64,000 nucleotides of DNA from G963662605 sp963667005. GTDB taxonomy: Bacteria > Bacteroidota > Ignavibacteria > Ignavibacteriales > Ignavibacteriaceae. The notes under the pieces are model-generated. The model was not told the DNA's origin. It made no database searches and saw only the letters and a list, made by a program, of their open reading frames with translations. The stretch covers positions 3,224,001-3,288,000 of the forward strand of contig OY762937.1 of the NCBI GenBank assembly GCA_963667005.1, written 5' to 3'. The position numbers and the translations under genes were made by a program. This document shows positions 33,490 through 42,991 of this stretch, one piece after another (the first letter of the stretch is position 1; every line of letters begins with the position of its first letter).

Positions 33490-34724
33490 CCTGTTTTTTT
33501 CCTCAAAAGAGATTCAAAAGTCGCCATGGATTTTTCGTAATATTTCTCAAGGCTGTGATGTTCAGCAATATACTTTCTTGCGTTCACACCAAATTCTTCA
33601 ACTTTAACGGGATCATTCCAAAGAAGCCGTATTTTCTCAGCAAGCGCACCAGCGTTGTTCGGTTCCACCAGGAGTCCATTATAATTATCTTTGACAGCAT
33701 CAGCAATTCCACCCATTTTCGTTCCTACTACCGGTTTACCAAACGCGAGTGATTGCAAAACGGCATATGGACTTGGCTCATACCACTCAGAGGGCACAAC
33801 CACGAACGATGCCTTTTCAAGAACCGCCTCTAATTCAGAACCCCATTTTGAACCAAGAAATTCAACATTCGTCAGATTTTCTTCTTTCATAATTTTGAGG
33901 CATTCATCTTCCGCCTGCCCTGCGCCAATAATCTTTAATTTTATATCGGGCAGCGATTTCATGGCTGCAAGAAGAGTAAAAATCCCTTTCAGTTTTTCAA
34001 GGCGTCCAAAAAACAATATAAGCTTTTCATCAGAATCCTTCGACGCTTGTCCGTAAAGACTCATAGGATTTCCGATAATGGTAGCCTTTTCAGGATTGAA
34101 GCCGTATTCAATAAATTTATTTCTTGTGAATTCGCTCTGAAAAGAGAACATATCAATTTTATTATAAAAGCCGGTTGCGGTAAAAAGATAATTTTCGAGT
34201 GCCGCGATAAAGCTTGCTCTGGTAGAACCCTTTTTGCATTTTTTTGAAACGCACTGATAATATTTGTGCACCTTACAAGCTTCACACACTTCTTCTCCGG
34301 AAACGAAAGTGGTATTTGGACAAATTAGCTTATAATCGAGCACACGCCATACAATAGGGATATGGTATTCCTTAAGTACGGATATTATGCTCGGTGTCAA
34401 ATAATTATTAATGTTATTTAGTTGGGCGATATCAACTTTATGTTCGCTTAGTAATGCTCTCAATTTTCGTTTGGCTTCAAACGAATATAAACTTTTTGAG
34501 ACAACCTTTACGGCATTAATAATACTTTTATCCTGATTCATCTCCCGGTAGTTTATATTATTTACGAAGTATTTCGCATAATCCGTCGGGAAATTTCGTT
34601 TGTCCTGCATCGAAAATGGAATTATTGTATGCCCATTTGACTCATACAGTTTATTTACTGTATTGACGTATGTCCAATCTCCCCCGCTGGGATACCAGGT
34701 CCAGTTAACCATTAAAATATTCAT
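33486..34724 (-). CDS. GT4-family glycosyltransferase with Cys-rich insert
   Basis: A 412-residue GT-B enzyme. The N-terminus (VNWTWYPSGGDWTYVNTVNK) and the C-terminal EKLKGIFTLLAAMKSLPDIK, VVPSEWYEPSPYAVLQSLAF and GTKMGGIADAVKDNYNGLLV segments are typical of GT4. Around residues 140-165 a Cys-rich stretch (CPNTTFVSGEEVCEACKVHK, then CVSKKCKKG) is seen. It looks like the metal-binding insert found in a subgroup of GT4 enzymes. Donor and acceptor are unknown. An intergenic gap of about 245 bases lies upstream and includes a small 7-bp hairpin (34858-34876). Confidence 0.86.
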   Translation of the reverse strand: MNILMVNWTWYPSGGDWTYVNTVNKLYESNGHTIIPFSMQDKRNFPTDYAKYFVNNINYREMNQDKSIINAVKVVSKSLYSFEAKRKLRALLSEHKVDIAQLNNINNYLTPSIISVLKEYHIPIVWRVLDYKLICPNTTFVSGEEVCEACKVHKYYQCVSKKCKKGSTRASFIAALENYLFTATGFYNKIDMFSFQSEFTRNKFIEYGFNPEKATIIGNPMSLYGQASKDSDEKLILFFGRLEKLKGIFTLLAAMKSLPDIKLKIIGAGQAEDECLKIMKEENLTNVEFLGSKWGSELEAVLEKASFVVVPSEWYEPSPYAVLQSLAFGKPVVGTKMGGIADAVKDNYNGLLVEPNNAGALAEKIRLLWNDPVKVEEFGVNARKYIAEHHSLEKYYEKSMATFESLLRKKTG

Positions 34725-34968
34725 AGGCTCAAAATAATTCGCAAAAGATGAATATTAAAAATACTTTAATTTCTGTAAATATTCGTCGATTTATCTTAAA
34801 AATCAAAATTTGGACTTATCGGTAGTTAGCATGCAGTGTTTGGAATCAACTCCTGCATCCTAATGCCGTATTAGGAATGAAATATTAATCAGTATGGCAG
34901 TAAATTGTAAAGCTGCCAACAAAAACGCATGATCAATCTGTAGGATGACTCAGGTCAGGATAAAAAAG

Positions 34969-37482
34969 CTATTTGACCAGGGTAATTTTTTTGTTAAAAT
35001 AATTTATCAATCCACCGTTACTATCTATGAATTGAACTGACATTACATACACGCCGGATGGTTTTCTTCCAGAATCCCAGCGAAGATTATACTCACCTTC
35101 CTGTAATGCAAGGTGCTCTTCAGAATAAACCTCTTGACCGAGGATATTATAAATTCTCAGATTGAATTTTCCAGTTATTGGAGCATAGCAATGAACATTG
35201 ACTATGCCGTTAAATGGATTAGGATATGGAGCGGAGACAAAGAAGCTCTTTTTTTCTTCAGAGGTAGAATTATTTAGTATTTTTTTTGAAATCGGTATTT
35301 CGGCAACAAGACTGCCACCCGAATACATTAAAATCGAATTATTGTCTTCAAATTTGGACTTAATAATGAATACTGCCGTAGTGCCTATCTGGGTGCTTGA
35401 GTTTATTACAAAGGGAATAGATTGATCTAGCGTCAGACTGATATTGTCTGAGGAGCTGCTGATTGAATCTATTACAATCGTTGAGTCAGTCCCGTTATAT
35501 ATCGAGAATGGGGTACTAAAAGTTTCCCCTATTGCAGGGTTTGTAACGGTAATAGTATCCGGAGAAACTCCTAATGGCAAGTTAAGAACAGATATGCCAA
35601 AATCGTTAAGCTGCGAAACCGGGATAGTAGATACCAGCGAGTCATGCTTAATCTTACCGCCAATATTGATCCATGGACCACCCGGTATGCTGCGCATGAC
35701 CCAGGTAAATTGTTTTTTCAACTTTTCATTAAAACCACTTATTGCACTGATTGGAATACTAAGTGTGCCGTTAGAAAATGTTAAACAGCTGAGATACGTG
35801 TTCCAAAAATTATCTGTCACACCTTTGATCGCCTGCGGCATCTCGTTCAGATTAGGCGCGGAAACTTTATAGGCACAAATATTATCTTTACCAGAGGCGG
35901 AGCAGTTTAATGTAACGTTGTATTTCTGGAAAGAAACACAATTTTGACCACTCACTATTGAAACACTATCCAGTTCACGCCACTTCAATTTACCGCGATA
36001 TATACTCCGATAATTCAAGTCATTTATGTACATTGAAGTAAAATATAAATAACCTTTGGAATCCGTACCTATTGGATACAAATGCGAGTACGGTGCTAAA
36101 CCTGGTTTTGCGCATATTTCCTGCACTTGTACATCTCCTGCCGGAGATTCTCTTAAGGCATAAACCCGCCCACAGCTATCGATCTCTCTAAATGAGGATG
36201 CGCCATAGTGTTTTACATCTTCCCATGCAGTTTCAATAATGGTAAAATTGTTGCCATTATCATTAAACTGGAAATTTCCATAAAATGGTTTATCAGGGAA
36301 AGTTCCGACTCTTTGCCGGTACAATGAAAGAGTAGACGGTTGATTATCATACATGGTAGGATAAGATGCCATGCGAGGTAATCTAAAAATGGACTGTGGG
36401 TTTGCCGGAGCATCCATGAAATAATAAATATACTTCGGAGTGAATGCAAAAGAAACGACTCTGAACTCAGGTGATCCAACTCCAATCAGCTCCAACGGTG
36501 CATTTCCACTCGAATCCGGAGTTAAATGGTTCGTATTTCTGTAGATTCGTGACTGATCATTTGCATCCCCTGTCGCTATCCATACGTCACCGGAGTATGG
36601 ATCGGTCTGAACTGCATGGACATGCCGAACTCCGCCAAAATAGCCTAATTCCTTTCTCGCTGGGAAGGAATATACAGGGACAAATGTTGAATCGCCGCTA
36701 TATTTTAATATCTTTATCCGGTAATCTTCATAACCTGAATCCATGCTTGTATATTGCCCCATGTAAATATTGCGCAATGAGGCATCACTGTCCCATCCAT
36801 TAAACATTACAGTGGAAAAAGGCACTAAATTAGAATCAGGAGGATAAGCAGCACCAACAACTTTCATTGAAGAATTTTGAAAATCAGTCTTATAAATTTT
36901 TCTCGGAGAATTGATTGTTTCTCTTTTTGCGAGTATAAAGGTTCCAAAAGGTGTCGGTAAGGCTGATTCGCCATCATAGGAGAATGTACCATCAGTTGGG
37001 AAATTATAAAGTAGCTTAGGCTTCGCCATTGAAGAATGATATATATACTGCGCACTCCAGCTGTAGGTAGAACCGGCGGCTTGCATAATAAGTGTGTCAT
37101 TTCTGATACCTTCGAGCCGGAAGTATTTCAGATATAATTCAGGATTAAACTCAGAGATACTGGCATTCCAGGGCACAATAGAAATCAGACAAGAATCCTT
37201 TGTCGCGTGCAAGGAATCTTCAGCAGTAATTAATGTCCAGCCGATTTTTTTCGGAGTCAGAGTTCCACTGAGAATAGTTGCCACAGTTGTATCAGACGAT
37301 TTCCAGTAAGACACAGAACCGTTGACTTTCAGTTTTTCAATTCTTCTTATTGGAATGCTAAGATTTTTTTGAGAAAAGAATGCCTGCCCATTCATCGCAG
37401 AATTTAAACCAATAGTTAAAACGATGAATAGAAGGAAATAACGGCAAGTAGAAAATAACCTGAGATTCTGAAGATTTATCAC
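34969..37482 (-). CDS. Secreted protein with Ig-like start, propeller-like repeats and type IX sorting domain
   Basis: An 837-residue exported protein. The signal segment is YFLLFIVLTIGLNSAMNG. A BIG2-like module follows (YWKSSDTTVATILSGTLTP), then about 400 residues with repeated strand motifs (FGGVRHVHAVQTDPYSGDVW, IATGDANDQSRIYR, LYPIGTDSKGYLYFTSMY) like a beta-propeller. An Ig-like segment and a C-terminal sorting domain (APYPNPFNGIVNVHCY and a final KKITLVK) complete it. It lies inside the polysaccharide locus between glycosyltransferase genes. A link with the glycan, for example as an anchored carrier or glycan-modifying protein, is possible but unproven. Confidence 0.75.
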   Translation of the reverse strand: MINLQNLRLFSTCRYFLLFIVLTIGLNSAMNGQAFFSQKNLSIPIRRIEKLKVNGSVSYWKSSDTTVATILSGTLTPKKIGWTLITAEDSLHATKDSCLISIVPWNASISEFNPELYLKYFRLEGIRNDTLIMQAAGSTYSWSAQYIYHSSMAKPKLLYNFPTDGTFSYDGESALPTPFGTFILAKRETINSPRKIYKTDFQNSSMKVVGAAYPPDSNLVPFSTVMFNGWDSDASLRNIYMGQYTSMDSGYEDYRIKILKYSGDSTFVPVYSFPARKELGYFGGVRHVHAVQTDPYSGDVWIATGDANDQSRIYRNTNHLTPDSSGNAPLELIGVGSPEFRVVSFAFTPKYIYYFMDAPANPQSIFRLPRMASYPTMYDNQPSTLSLYRQRVGTFPDKPFYGNFQFNDNGNNFTIIETAWEDVKHYGASSFREIDSCGRVYALRESPAGDVQVQEICAKPGLAPYSHLYPIGTDSKGYLYFTSMYINDLNYRSIYRGKLKWRELDSVSIVSGQNCVSFQKYNVTLNCSASGKDNICAYKVSAPNLNEMPQAIKGVTDNFWNTYLSCLTFSNGTLSIPISAISGFNEKLKKQFTWVMRSIPGGPWINIGGKIKHDSLVSTIPVSQLNDFGISVLNLPLGVSPDTITVTNPAIGETFSTPFSIYNGTDSTIVIDSISSSSDNISLTLDQSIPFVINSSTQIGTTAVFIIKSKFEDNNSILMYSGGSLVAEIPISKKILNNSTSEEKKSFFVSAPYPNPFNGIVNVHCYAPITGKFNLRIYNILGQEVYSEEHLALQEGEYNLRWDSGRKPSGVYVMSVQFIDSNGGLINYFNKKITLVK

Positions 37483-37545
37483 TTATTATAAAAAGAAATT
37501 TGGAAAAAATTATATACGTTAAAATATATCCAAAGTACGGCCAAA

Positions 37546-38643
37546 TCAAATTAATATTTCTTCATAGACATGTATGTATTTAGCAACCATTGCTTGTATT
37601 CCGAACGTTTCGGAAACAATGTTTTTGGAAGCGGCTCCCATCCTACTGCACAGCTCTTCGTTATCAATCAAATCAGTAATAAACTTAACAATCATTGCAG
37701 GATCATTTTCAGAAAGAAGATATCCATTTACACCGTCTTGTACTATTTCATTTGTGCCGCCGGAATCGGTGGCTATAACAGGTTTGCCAAGAGCCATATA
37801 TTCAAGAATTGAATTGGAAATACCCTCGGCATGCTGTTTTTTATTTGTTAATAAAACACCGATGTCAAATACATTGATGAAATCTTCAACTTTATTACTG
37901 CCACCGGTAAAAACTATCTGCTTTGTGAACTCAGGTTTTGCTAATTCACGGCAGGTGTTTAACGTTTTGCCGGCTCCCACCAATAGGAAAGTTACATCCT
38001 TGCGTTTTTCCAAAAATAAGTTTGCAGACATTACCAAGCTTTGAAAATCTTTTCTATCCTGGAATGCTGCCACCATGCCTACAATATATTTGGTTGTAAT
38101 TCCATATTGGTTTCTAACTTCCTCGGCGGATTTTGATATTTGCAACCGTTTAGCATCAAATCCGTTATAGATGACATCGCTCTTCTTTTCCGGCGCCCCG
38201 CTCATCACTAATCCAGCCCTCGAGTTCGAAAGAACAATGCTCGCCAGGCTGAAATTAAACTTTCGTAGTATATACTGGGCTGAAAGGAATGCACAAGGCG
38301 TTGCTTCGCTTACCGAACTATCCACGAGTTTTGTCCCTAAAATCAGGGATAACGGAGCCGCGTAAAAACATGTCATTGTATCCCACGCGTGGATTATTTG
38401 AATGTTCTCTTCTTTACAAATCCGATAAAGCTTAAAAAAGATAGAAGGGTCTTTTTTCGTTTTTCTGATGAGTAAATGTATTTTAATGGGCAGGGAATGA
38501 ACTTCAGTATAATGAATATTCTCATTCATTACACATAATGTGATTTTTATTTCAGGATTTGCGGACAAGTGTTTAATAAGCTCGACACTTCTGCGTTCTT
38601 TTCCTCCCATAACAAGCGAGTCAAGTAAAAATAGAATATTCAT
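37546..38643 (-). CDS. GT4-family glycosyltransferase
   Basis: A 365-residue GT-B enzyme starting FLLDSLVMGGKERRSVELIK, the GG-x-ER loop typical of GT4. The C-terminal half has VGMVAAFQDRKDFQSLVMSA, KQIVFTGGSNKVEDFINVFD and EGISNSILEYMALGKPVIAT, then DSGGTNEIVQDGVNGYLL. Substrates unknown. The 198-base gap to the acyltransferase upstream contains no plausible gene. Confidence 0.86.
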   Translation of the reverse strand: MNILFLLDSLVMGGKERRSVELIKHLSANPEIKITLCVMNENIHYTEVHSLPIKIHLLIRKTKKDPSIFFKLYRICKEENIQIIHAWDTMTCFYAAPLSLILGTKLVDSSVSEATPCAFLSAQYILRKFNFSLASIVLSNSRAGLVMSGAPEKKSDVIYNGFDAKRLQISKSAEEVRNQYGITTKYIVGMVAAFQDRKDFQSLVMSANLFLEKRKDVTFLLVGAGKTLNTCRELAKPEFTKQIVFTGGSNKVEDFINVFDIGVLLTNKKQHAEGISNSILEYMALGKPVIATDSGGTNEIVQDGVNGYLLSENDPAMIVKFITDLIDNEELCSRMGAASKNIVSETFGIQAMVAKYIHVYEEILI

Positions 38644-38841
38644 GTGTATTGGCAGATGATTTTAGATTAGCGAATTGATTAGGATTCAAGATACATACCA
38701 CACCATTGAGAGTGTAATAGGCGCATTTAATGATTTATTATCCCGGGGACAACTGCTGCATCATGAACAGGCTTGCAGGGATACTGGGGAAATTTTTAAT
38801 GAGCTGATTGCGATGATCCGAAACATTATCGACAGAGCAGT

Positions 38842-39396
38842 TTATCGATATTCACCAAAGAATCGCATAGTTAATTCTTTGCGCAGTTCTTCACGTGTTG
38901 TAGCTTGCAACTTCGGATAATTCTTCCTATAATTAGCTACGTAATCATCGTAGGACATAATCCTTTTAGCAGGAACACCGGCTATTACTGAGCGCGGTGG
39001 AAAAGACTTGGTTACGACACTCCCGGCTGCCACTAATGTATACTCTTCCAATACAACCCCAGGCATAATAATTACGCCAACACCGATAAAGCAATTATCC
39101 TTCACAATGATTGGTCCAAATTTGTCTCCAAATTGAGACATCTCATCAGGATATTGATCCCTAAACATTCTACTTGCGCCATCATGCGTAATAAAGTAGG
39201 TATTGGCACCGACATTTACAGAATTACCGATTTCAACTAACCAGGGTTCAGATCCCAAATTTTCCGGAAGATTGTAAATAAATGAGTTTTTACCAATCTT
39301 TACCCCAAGATGACGTAAGTATTCCGTAGTATCAGATTTGCATTTTACTCTAAATATATAAAAATTTTTAACGATTTTGAGTAATTTGTTAAACAC
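38842..39396 (-). CDS. Hexapeptide-repeat acyltransferase (maltose/galactoside acetyltransferase-like)
   Basis: A 184-residue left-handed beta-helix enzyme. It contains VKIGKNSFIYNLPENLGSEP, VEIGNSVNVGANTYFITHDG with the catalytic His, and VVLEEYTLVAAGSVVTKSFP followed by PRSVIAGVPAKRIMSYDDY. It probably acetylates a sugar of the polysaccharide. It is preceded by an 85-base gap after the GT4 gene at 39482 and is separated from the next gene by about 200 bases, so it may be expressed somewhat independently. Confidence 0.82.
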   Translation of the reverse strand: MFNKLLKIVKNFYIFRVKCKSDTTEYLRHLGVKIGKNSFIYNLPENLGSEPWLVEIGNSVNVGANTYFITHDGASRMFRDQYPDEMSQFGDKFGPIIVKDNCFIGVGVIIMPGVVLEEYTLVAAGSVVTKSFPPRSVIAGVPAKRIMSYDDYVANYRKNYPKLQATTREELRKELTMRFFGEYR

Positions 39397-39481
39397 AGTT
39401 GCTCTCCTTTAGTCTAATCCACAAGTAAGTATATCCGAATTGATTTTCCCTCGTGGTACATTCCCGGGTTGAATAACTCTA

Positions 39482-40720
39482 CTATTTAATAAACTCATGC
39501 AATGAGCTAGAATAATTGCCGAAATAAAAACTGGCGTTTACAGTCTGCATCGCATTACGAATCAACTGCGGAACGATTTCGGAGTAATTATTGATAATAT
39601 AAATAATTTTACTGCAGAATGCGACATCCGAACCGGCCTCCACAATAAAACCATTCTCGCCATCCTTTAGATAAAGCTTATTATCGCTTACATCAGTAAG
39701 CAATACAGGAACCCCGGATGATAAATATTCACCCAATTTAGTAGAAAATCCATAATCGGTTTGGGGGTTACTATTTCTGGGCAGAATCAATAAGTCATAT
39801 TTTTTTAATTCCTGAAGTATTTGTTCCTGCTCTATATGCCCGTGATAAATAATCTTATTCTGGAAATTCCCCTTCTCCGGTAATGCATTCAATAATAATT
39901 GTAAATCCGATTTCGAACCGTACCCATATAAATGCAATTCGAAATTACTATAAGATTTGTTTAACTGTTCAAGTGCTTTGTAAAATATATTAAATCCTTC
40001 TTTTTCCACAGATAAAAACCCGGTAAAACACATTTTAAATGTATCTCCCATCTTAAATTGGAGTGGAACCGGATTTGGATTATCGACAAAATTAGTTAGA
40101 ATGGGAATTCTTAAAATATTCCGGTTGTATCTTTTGAAATATTTTTCCAACGACGTAGATATGCAAATTAAGCCGTCAAAATATTTTGTCAAAGATTCAT
40201 TGAGTGAAAATTTTGAGATACGAACGTAATACAACATCCATGCAAGATAATGTTTAATAAAATTGCCATTCTGTACATTTCTGTAAATGTTTGTCCGTCG
40301 CAATTCGTTAATTTCGTAATAAACCTTCAACTTGCGAATAAATTTAACATACAAAAGGACAGCGTAATCCATGCTCGCATTGAATGAAGGATAGAGAAAT
40401 ACGATTTTCTCACCGTGATAGGAAGCAAGTACATCAAAGAGATCTTTTAAATATTTGAGTATTGAAAACAGACCAAAAAACCGGGCTGAAACTCTTTCCT
40501 TAATATGGGGCTGGATATTTCTTTCTCTGCCCACAAGAAATATATTGGGAGATAATTCTTTAATGACTTCCTGTCCGTCAACTAATGATAACATTGAAGA
40601 ACATAAGAAAACACGACACTCAGGCGAAGCAAGTGCAGAAGCGTAATTCATCATCCGGGCAGAAGCAGCCGAATTACCCATGTACACTTTTTCCGTGCAC
40701 AATATGAGGATGTTCTTCAC
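39482..40720 (-). CDS. GT4-family glycosyltransferase
   Basis: A 412-residue GT-B protein. The N-terminus is ILCTEKVYMGNSAASARMMN. The C-terminal motifs are FKMCFTGFLSVEKEGFNIFY, YDLLILPRNSNPQTDYGFST and KLGEYLSSGVPVLLTDVSDN, carrying the conserved Lys and Glu of the donor site. It starts two bases after the CapG-like epimerase, so the transferase for the FucNAc residue is a natural guess. That assignment is only by position. Confidence 0.82.
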   Translation of the reverse strand: MKNILILCTEKVYMGNSAASARMMNYASALASPECRVFLCSSMLSLVDGQEVIKELSPNIFLVGRERNIQPHIKERVSARFFGLFSILKYLKDLFDVLASYHGEKIVFLYPSFNASMDYAVLLYVKFIRKLKVYYEINELRRTNIYRNVQNGNFIKHYLAWMLYYVRISKFSLNESLTKYFDGLICISTSLEKYFKRYNRNILRIPILTNFVDNPNPVPLQFKMGDTFKMCFTGFLSVEKEGFNIFYKALEQLNKSYSNFELHLYGYGSKSDLQLLLNALPEKGNFQNKIIYHGHIEQEQILQELKKYDLLILPRNSNPQTDYGFSTKLGEYLSSGVPVLLTDVSDNKLYLKDGENGFIVEAGSDVAFCSKIIYIINNYSEIVPQLIRNAMQTVNASFYFGNYSSSLHEFIK

Positions 40721-40721
40721 C

Positions 40722-41858
40722 TTAGGATACTACTCCATGCCATTTATTGCTCAGTTTTGCAGTACCTTGGATGAGTTTAATAACCCGCCATGATGTGTTG
40801 TCAATTGAATACTCTGCTGGTATCTTAGGATTTACACCCAATTTTTTCTCTTCTATAGCCAATTCCACTGAATCAATAACAACCTGCTTGTTAAAACCTG
40901 TCAGGATAATCACACCTGTATCTATGGCTTCCGGACGTTCCATCGAATTGCGAATTGTGATTGCCGGAAATGAAAGTATGGATGATTCTTCACTAATCGT
41001 CCCGCTATCTGATATTGTGCATGCAGCATTAAGCTGAAGATTGACATAATCATTAAAGCCGAATGGTTTTAAAAACTGAATCAGCTCATTGCTACCAAAT
41101 CCATTAAGGCTTTCAATTCTCTTTCGTGTCCGTGGATGTGTTGAAACGATAACCGGATACTTATATTTTTCTGCAATGGTATTCAGAATTTGAAGGATAG
41201 TTCTAAGATTCTCCGGATTGTCGACATTTTCTTCACGGTGAACGCTCACGACAAAATACTCATGAGGTTTCAGATGTAATTTATTAACACTTCCGGCAGA
41301 TAGGATCTGTGATTTGTAATGCATGAGTACTTCATACATCGGAGATCCGGTAAGATAGATTCGTCTGTGAGGCAAGCCTTCCCCAATCAAATGTCTTCTT
41401 GCGTGCTCGGTGTATACCAGGTTAAAATCGGAAATATGATCGATAACGCGCCTGTTAATTTCCTCAGGAACATTAAAATCATAGCACCTGTTCCCTGCTT
41501 CCATGTGATATATCGGAATGTGGAGCCTCTTTGCCATGTAGGCAGATAAACATGAATTTGTATCTCCAAGTACTAATAATGCATCCGGTTTTTCGGCGCG
41601 CATAATTTCCTCGGACTTCTGCATGATACCGCCAATTGATGCACCTAAAGATGAGGTATCTACATTGAGAAAATGGTCAGGCTTTCTAATTCCAAGCTCT
41701 TGAAAAAATATCTCATTTAGCTCATAGTCATAGTTCTGACCAGTATGCACAATGATATGATTGAAAAATTTATCAGCAAGACTCATGACCCGTGCAAGCC
41801 GGATAATCTCTGGACGAGTCCCGACAACTGTCATCAACTTCAATTTAGAATCGTTCAT
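40722..41858 (-). CDS. capG: UDP-N-acetylglucosamine 2-epimerase family enzyme, CapG/WbjD/FnlC type
   Basis: A 378-residue enzyme with MTVVGTRPEIIRLARVMSLA, IIVHTGQNYDYELNEIFFQE, VLGDTNSCLSAYMAKRLHIP, HMEAGNRCYDFNVPEEINRR and FVVSVHREENVDNPENLRTI, all of the WecB superfamily. Given that CapF and CapE homologues precede it with overlapping ends (TAATG with capF), it is taken as the last enzyme in UDP-N-acetyl-L-fucosamine synthesis. It epimerises UDP-L-TalNAc-type intermediates at C2. A plain UDP-GlcNAc 2-epimerase is the alternative. Confidence 0.88.
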   Translation of the reverse strand: MNDSKLKLMTVVGTRPEIIRLARVMSLADKFFNHIIVHTGQNYDYELNEIFFQELGIRKPDHFLNVDTSSLGASIGGIMQKSEEIMRAEKPDALLVLGDTNSCLSAYMAKRLHIPIYHMEAGNRCYDFNVPEEINRRVIDHISDFNLVYTEHARRHLIGEGLPHRRIYLTGSPMYEVLMHYKSQILSAGSVNKLHLKPHEYFVVSVHREENVDNPENLRTILQILNTIAEKYKYPVIVSTHPRTRKRIESLNGFGSNELIQFLKPFGFNDYVNLQLNAACTISDSGTISEESSILSFPAITIRNSMERPEAIDTGVIILTGFNKQVVIDSVELAIEEKKLGVNPKIPAEYSIDNTSWRVIKLIQGTAKLSNKWHGVVS

Positions 41859-42991
41859 TATACTTCCTCAAAAAATGTGTCCGGATCATCGGAATTAAAA
41901 AATTCATTTGCCCAAAAAAGCGTACTTAATTCACTCTGCCCAACATTAGTAATATTATGCGTGTAAAAAACGGGCATATCGATAAAACAAGGTTCCTCAC
42001 CACTGACATTGTACGTGATCACATCGCTCGTTCCGATCTTCCGCAGCTTGATCACAGCTTCACCGCCAACTACACAGAACCGTTCAATTTTCCTGGTGTG
42101 GAAATGGTTTCCTCTGGTAATGCCGGGTTTGGTTAATGAAAAATAACCTTGTCCCAAATTTCTGCTTCGCAAAAACTCAAAAAGATATCCCCGATTATCG
42201 GTATTCACTTTTAATTTTCTCGGGAAATAGTCTGCCGGGAGGTAGGATCTCATCGTATTAAAAAGATTAACTCGGAATGGATCCGATATATCCGGGACAG
42301 TATCTTTTTCCATATAATCTTCCCGGAAGGATTTCAGAATTTCCAGAATCTCCGTCACCTTCGCGCTGTAACGTGGTTGTATTCTGAATTCATGGTTAGT
42401 AGTTCTCATCCGGATGACAGCAGCTATTTCCGATACTAATTCACTGACATAGATCAGTTCTAATTTATTATCTACTTCAATTTTTGGAGTAAGGTTGTTT
42501 ACAATCTGATGGGAGAAAGTTGAGACAACTGAATTATAAAATGGAACGCCGAACGGTCCAAATACATTAGGAATTACCAGTCCGGTAAAAATGCCATTTG
42601 ATTTCGCCGCCCATTCGATAAACAGTTCTCTTCCCTTCAATTTTGACTGTCCATACAAATTATTCAACGTTTCTTGAGTGGAAGATGAAAAGATCACATG
42701 TATCGGCTTCCCGGATTTTTCAATGCTCGAAATAAGCTGTTTAACAAGCCGAACATTTGTTTCATAAATAACATTCGGGTCTCCGTGCCTGTTCATAGCT
42801 GCCAAGTGGACAATTGTATCACAGGAGGCTACGAACTTATCAAGTAATTCTTCGGAGCTGAAAAAACTATCACTGCATGGAATTAATTCAAACTCATCTT
42901 TGTATCGATTTAAGTGATTAAAAAGATGAGTCCCGACAAATCCGGGTTGCCCGGTAATTCCTACTTTGATCTTCCCAGTACTATGGTTCAT
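41858..42991 (-). CDS. capF: CapF/WbjC-type reductase with C-terminal cupin domain
   Basis: A 377-residue bimodular protein. The N-terminal SDR (about residues 1-245) has VGITGQPGFVGTHLFNHLNR, IVHLAAMNRHGDPNVIYETN and LNNLYGQSKLKGRELFIEWA with the active Tyr-x3-Lys. The C-terminal cupin (about residues 250-370) has GQGYFSLTKPGITRGNHFHT, carrying metal-binding His residues, then KIERFCVVGGEAVIKLRKI. This fusion is diagnostic of CapF/WbjC/FnlB, which epimerises and reduces the CapE product. It overlaps capE by 11 bases and capG by one. Confidence 0.92.
   Translation of the reverse strand: MNHSTGKIKVGITGQPGFVGTHLFNHLNRYKDEFELIPCSDSFFSSEELLDKFVASCDTIVHLAAMNRHGDPNVIYETNVRLVKQLISSIEKSGKPIHVIFSSSTQETLNNLYGQSKLKGRELFIEWAAKSNGIFTGLVIPNVFGPFGVPFYNSVVSTFSHQIVNNLTPKIEVDNKLELIYVSELVSEIAAVIRMRTTNHEFRIQPRYSAKVTEILEILKSFREDYMEKDTVPDISDPFRVNLFNTMRSYLPADYFPRKLKVNTDNRGYLFEFLRSRNLGQGYFSLTKPGITRGNHFHTRKIERFCVVGGEAVIKLRKIGTSDVITYNVSGEEPCFIDMPVFYTHNITNVGQSELSTLFWANEFFNSDDPDTFFEEV

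Noticed and set aside
34858..34876. 7-bp hairpin in the gap upstream of a GT4 gene.
   Set aside because: Too short and without a T-run, so not convincing as a terminator.
38675..38920. Open frame of 81 codons on the plus strand beginning in the gap after a GT4 gene.
   Set aside because: It overlaps the 3' end of the acyltransferase gene on the other strand, resembles no family, and is the only plus-strand frame in a solid minus-strand operon. Most likely chance.
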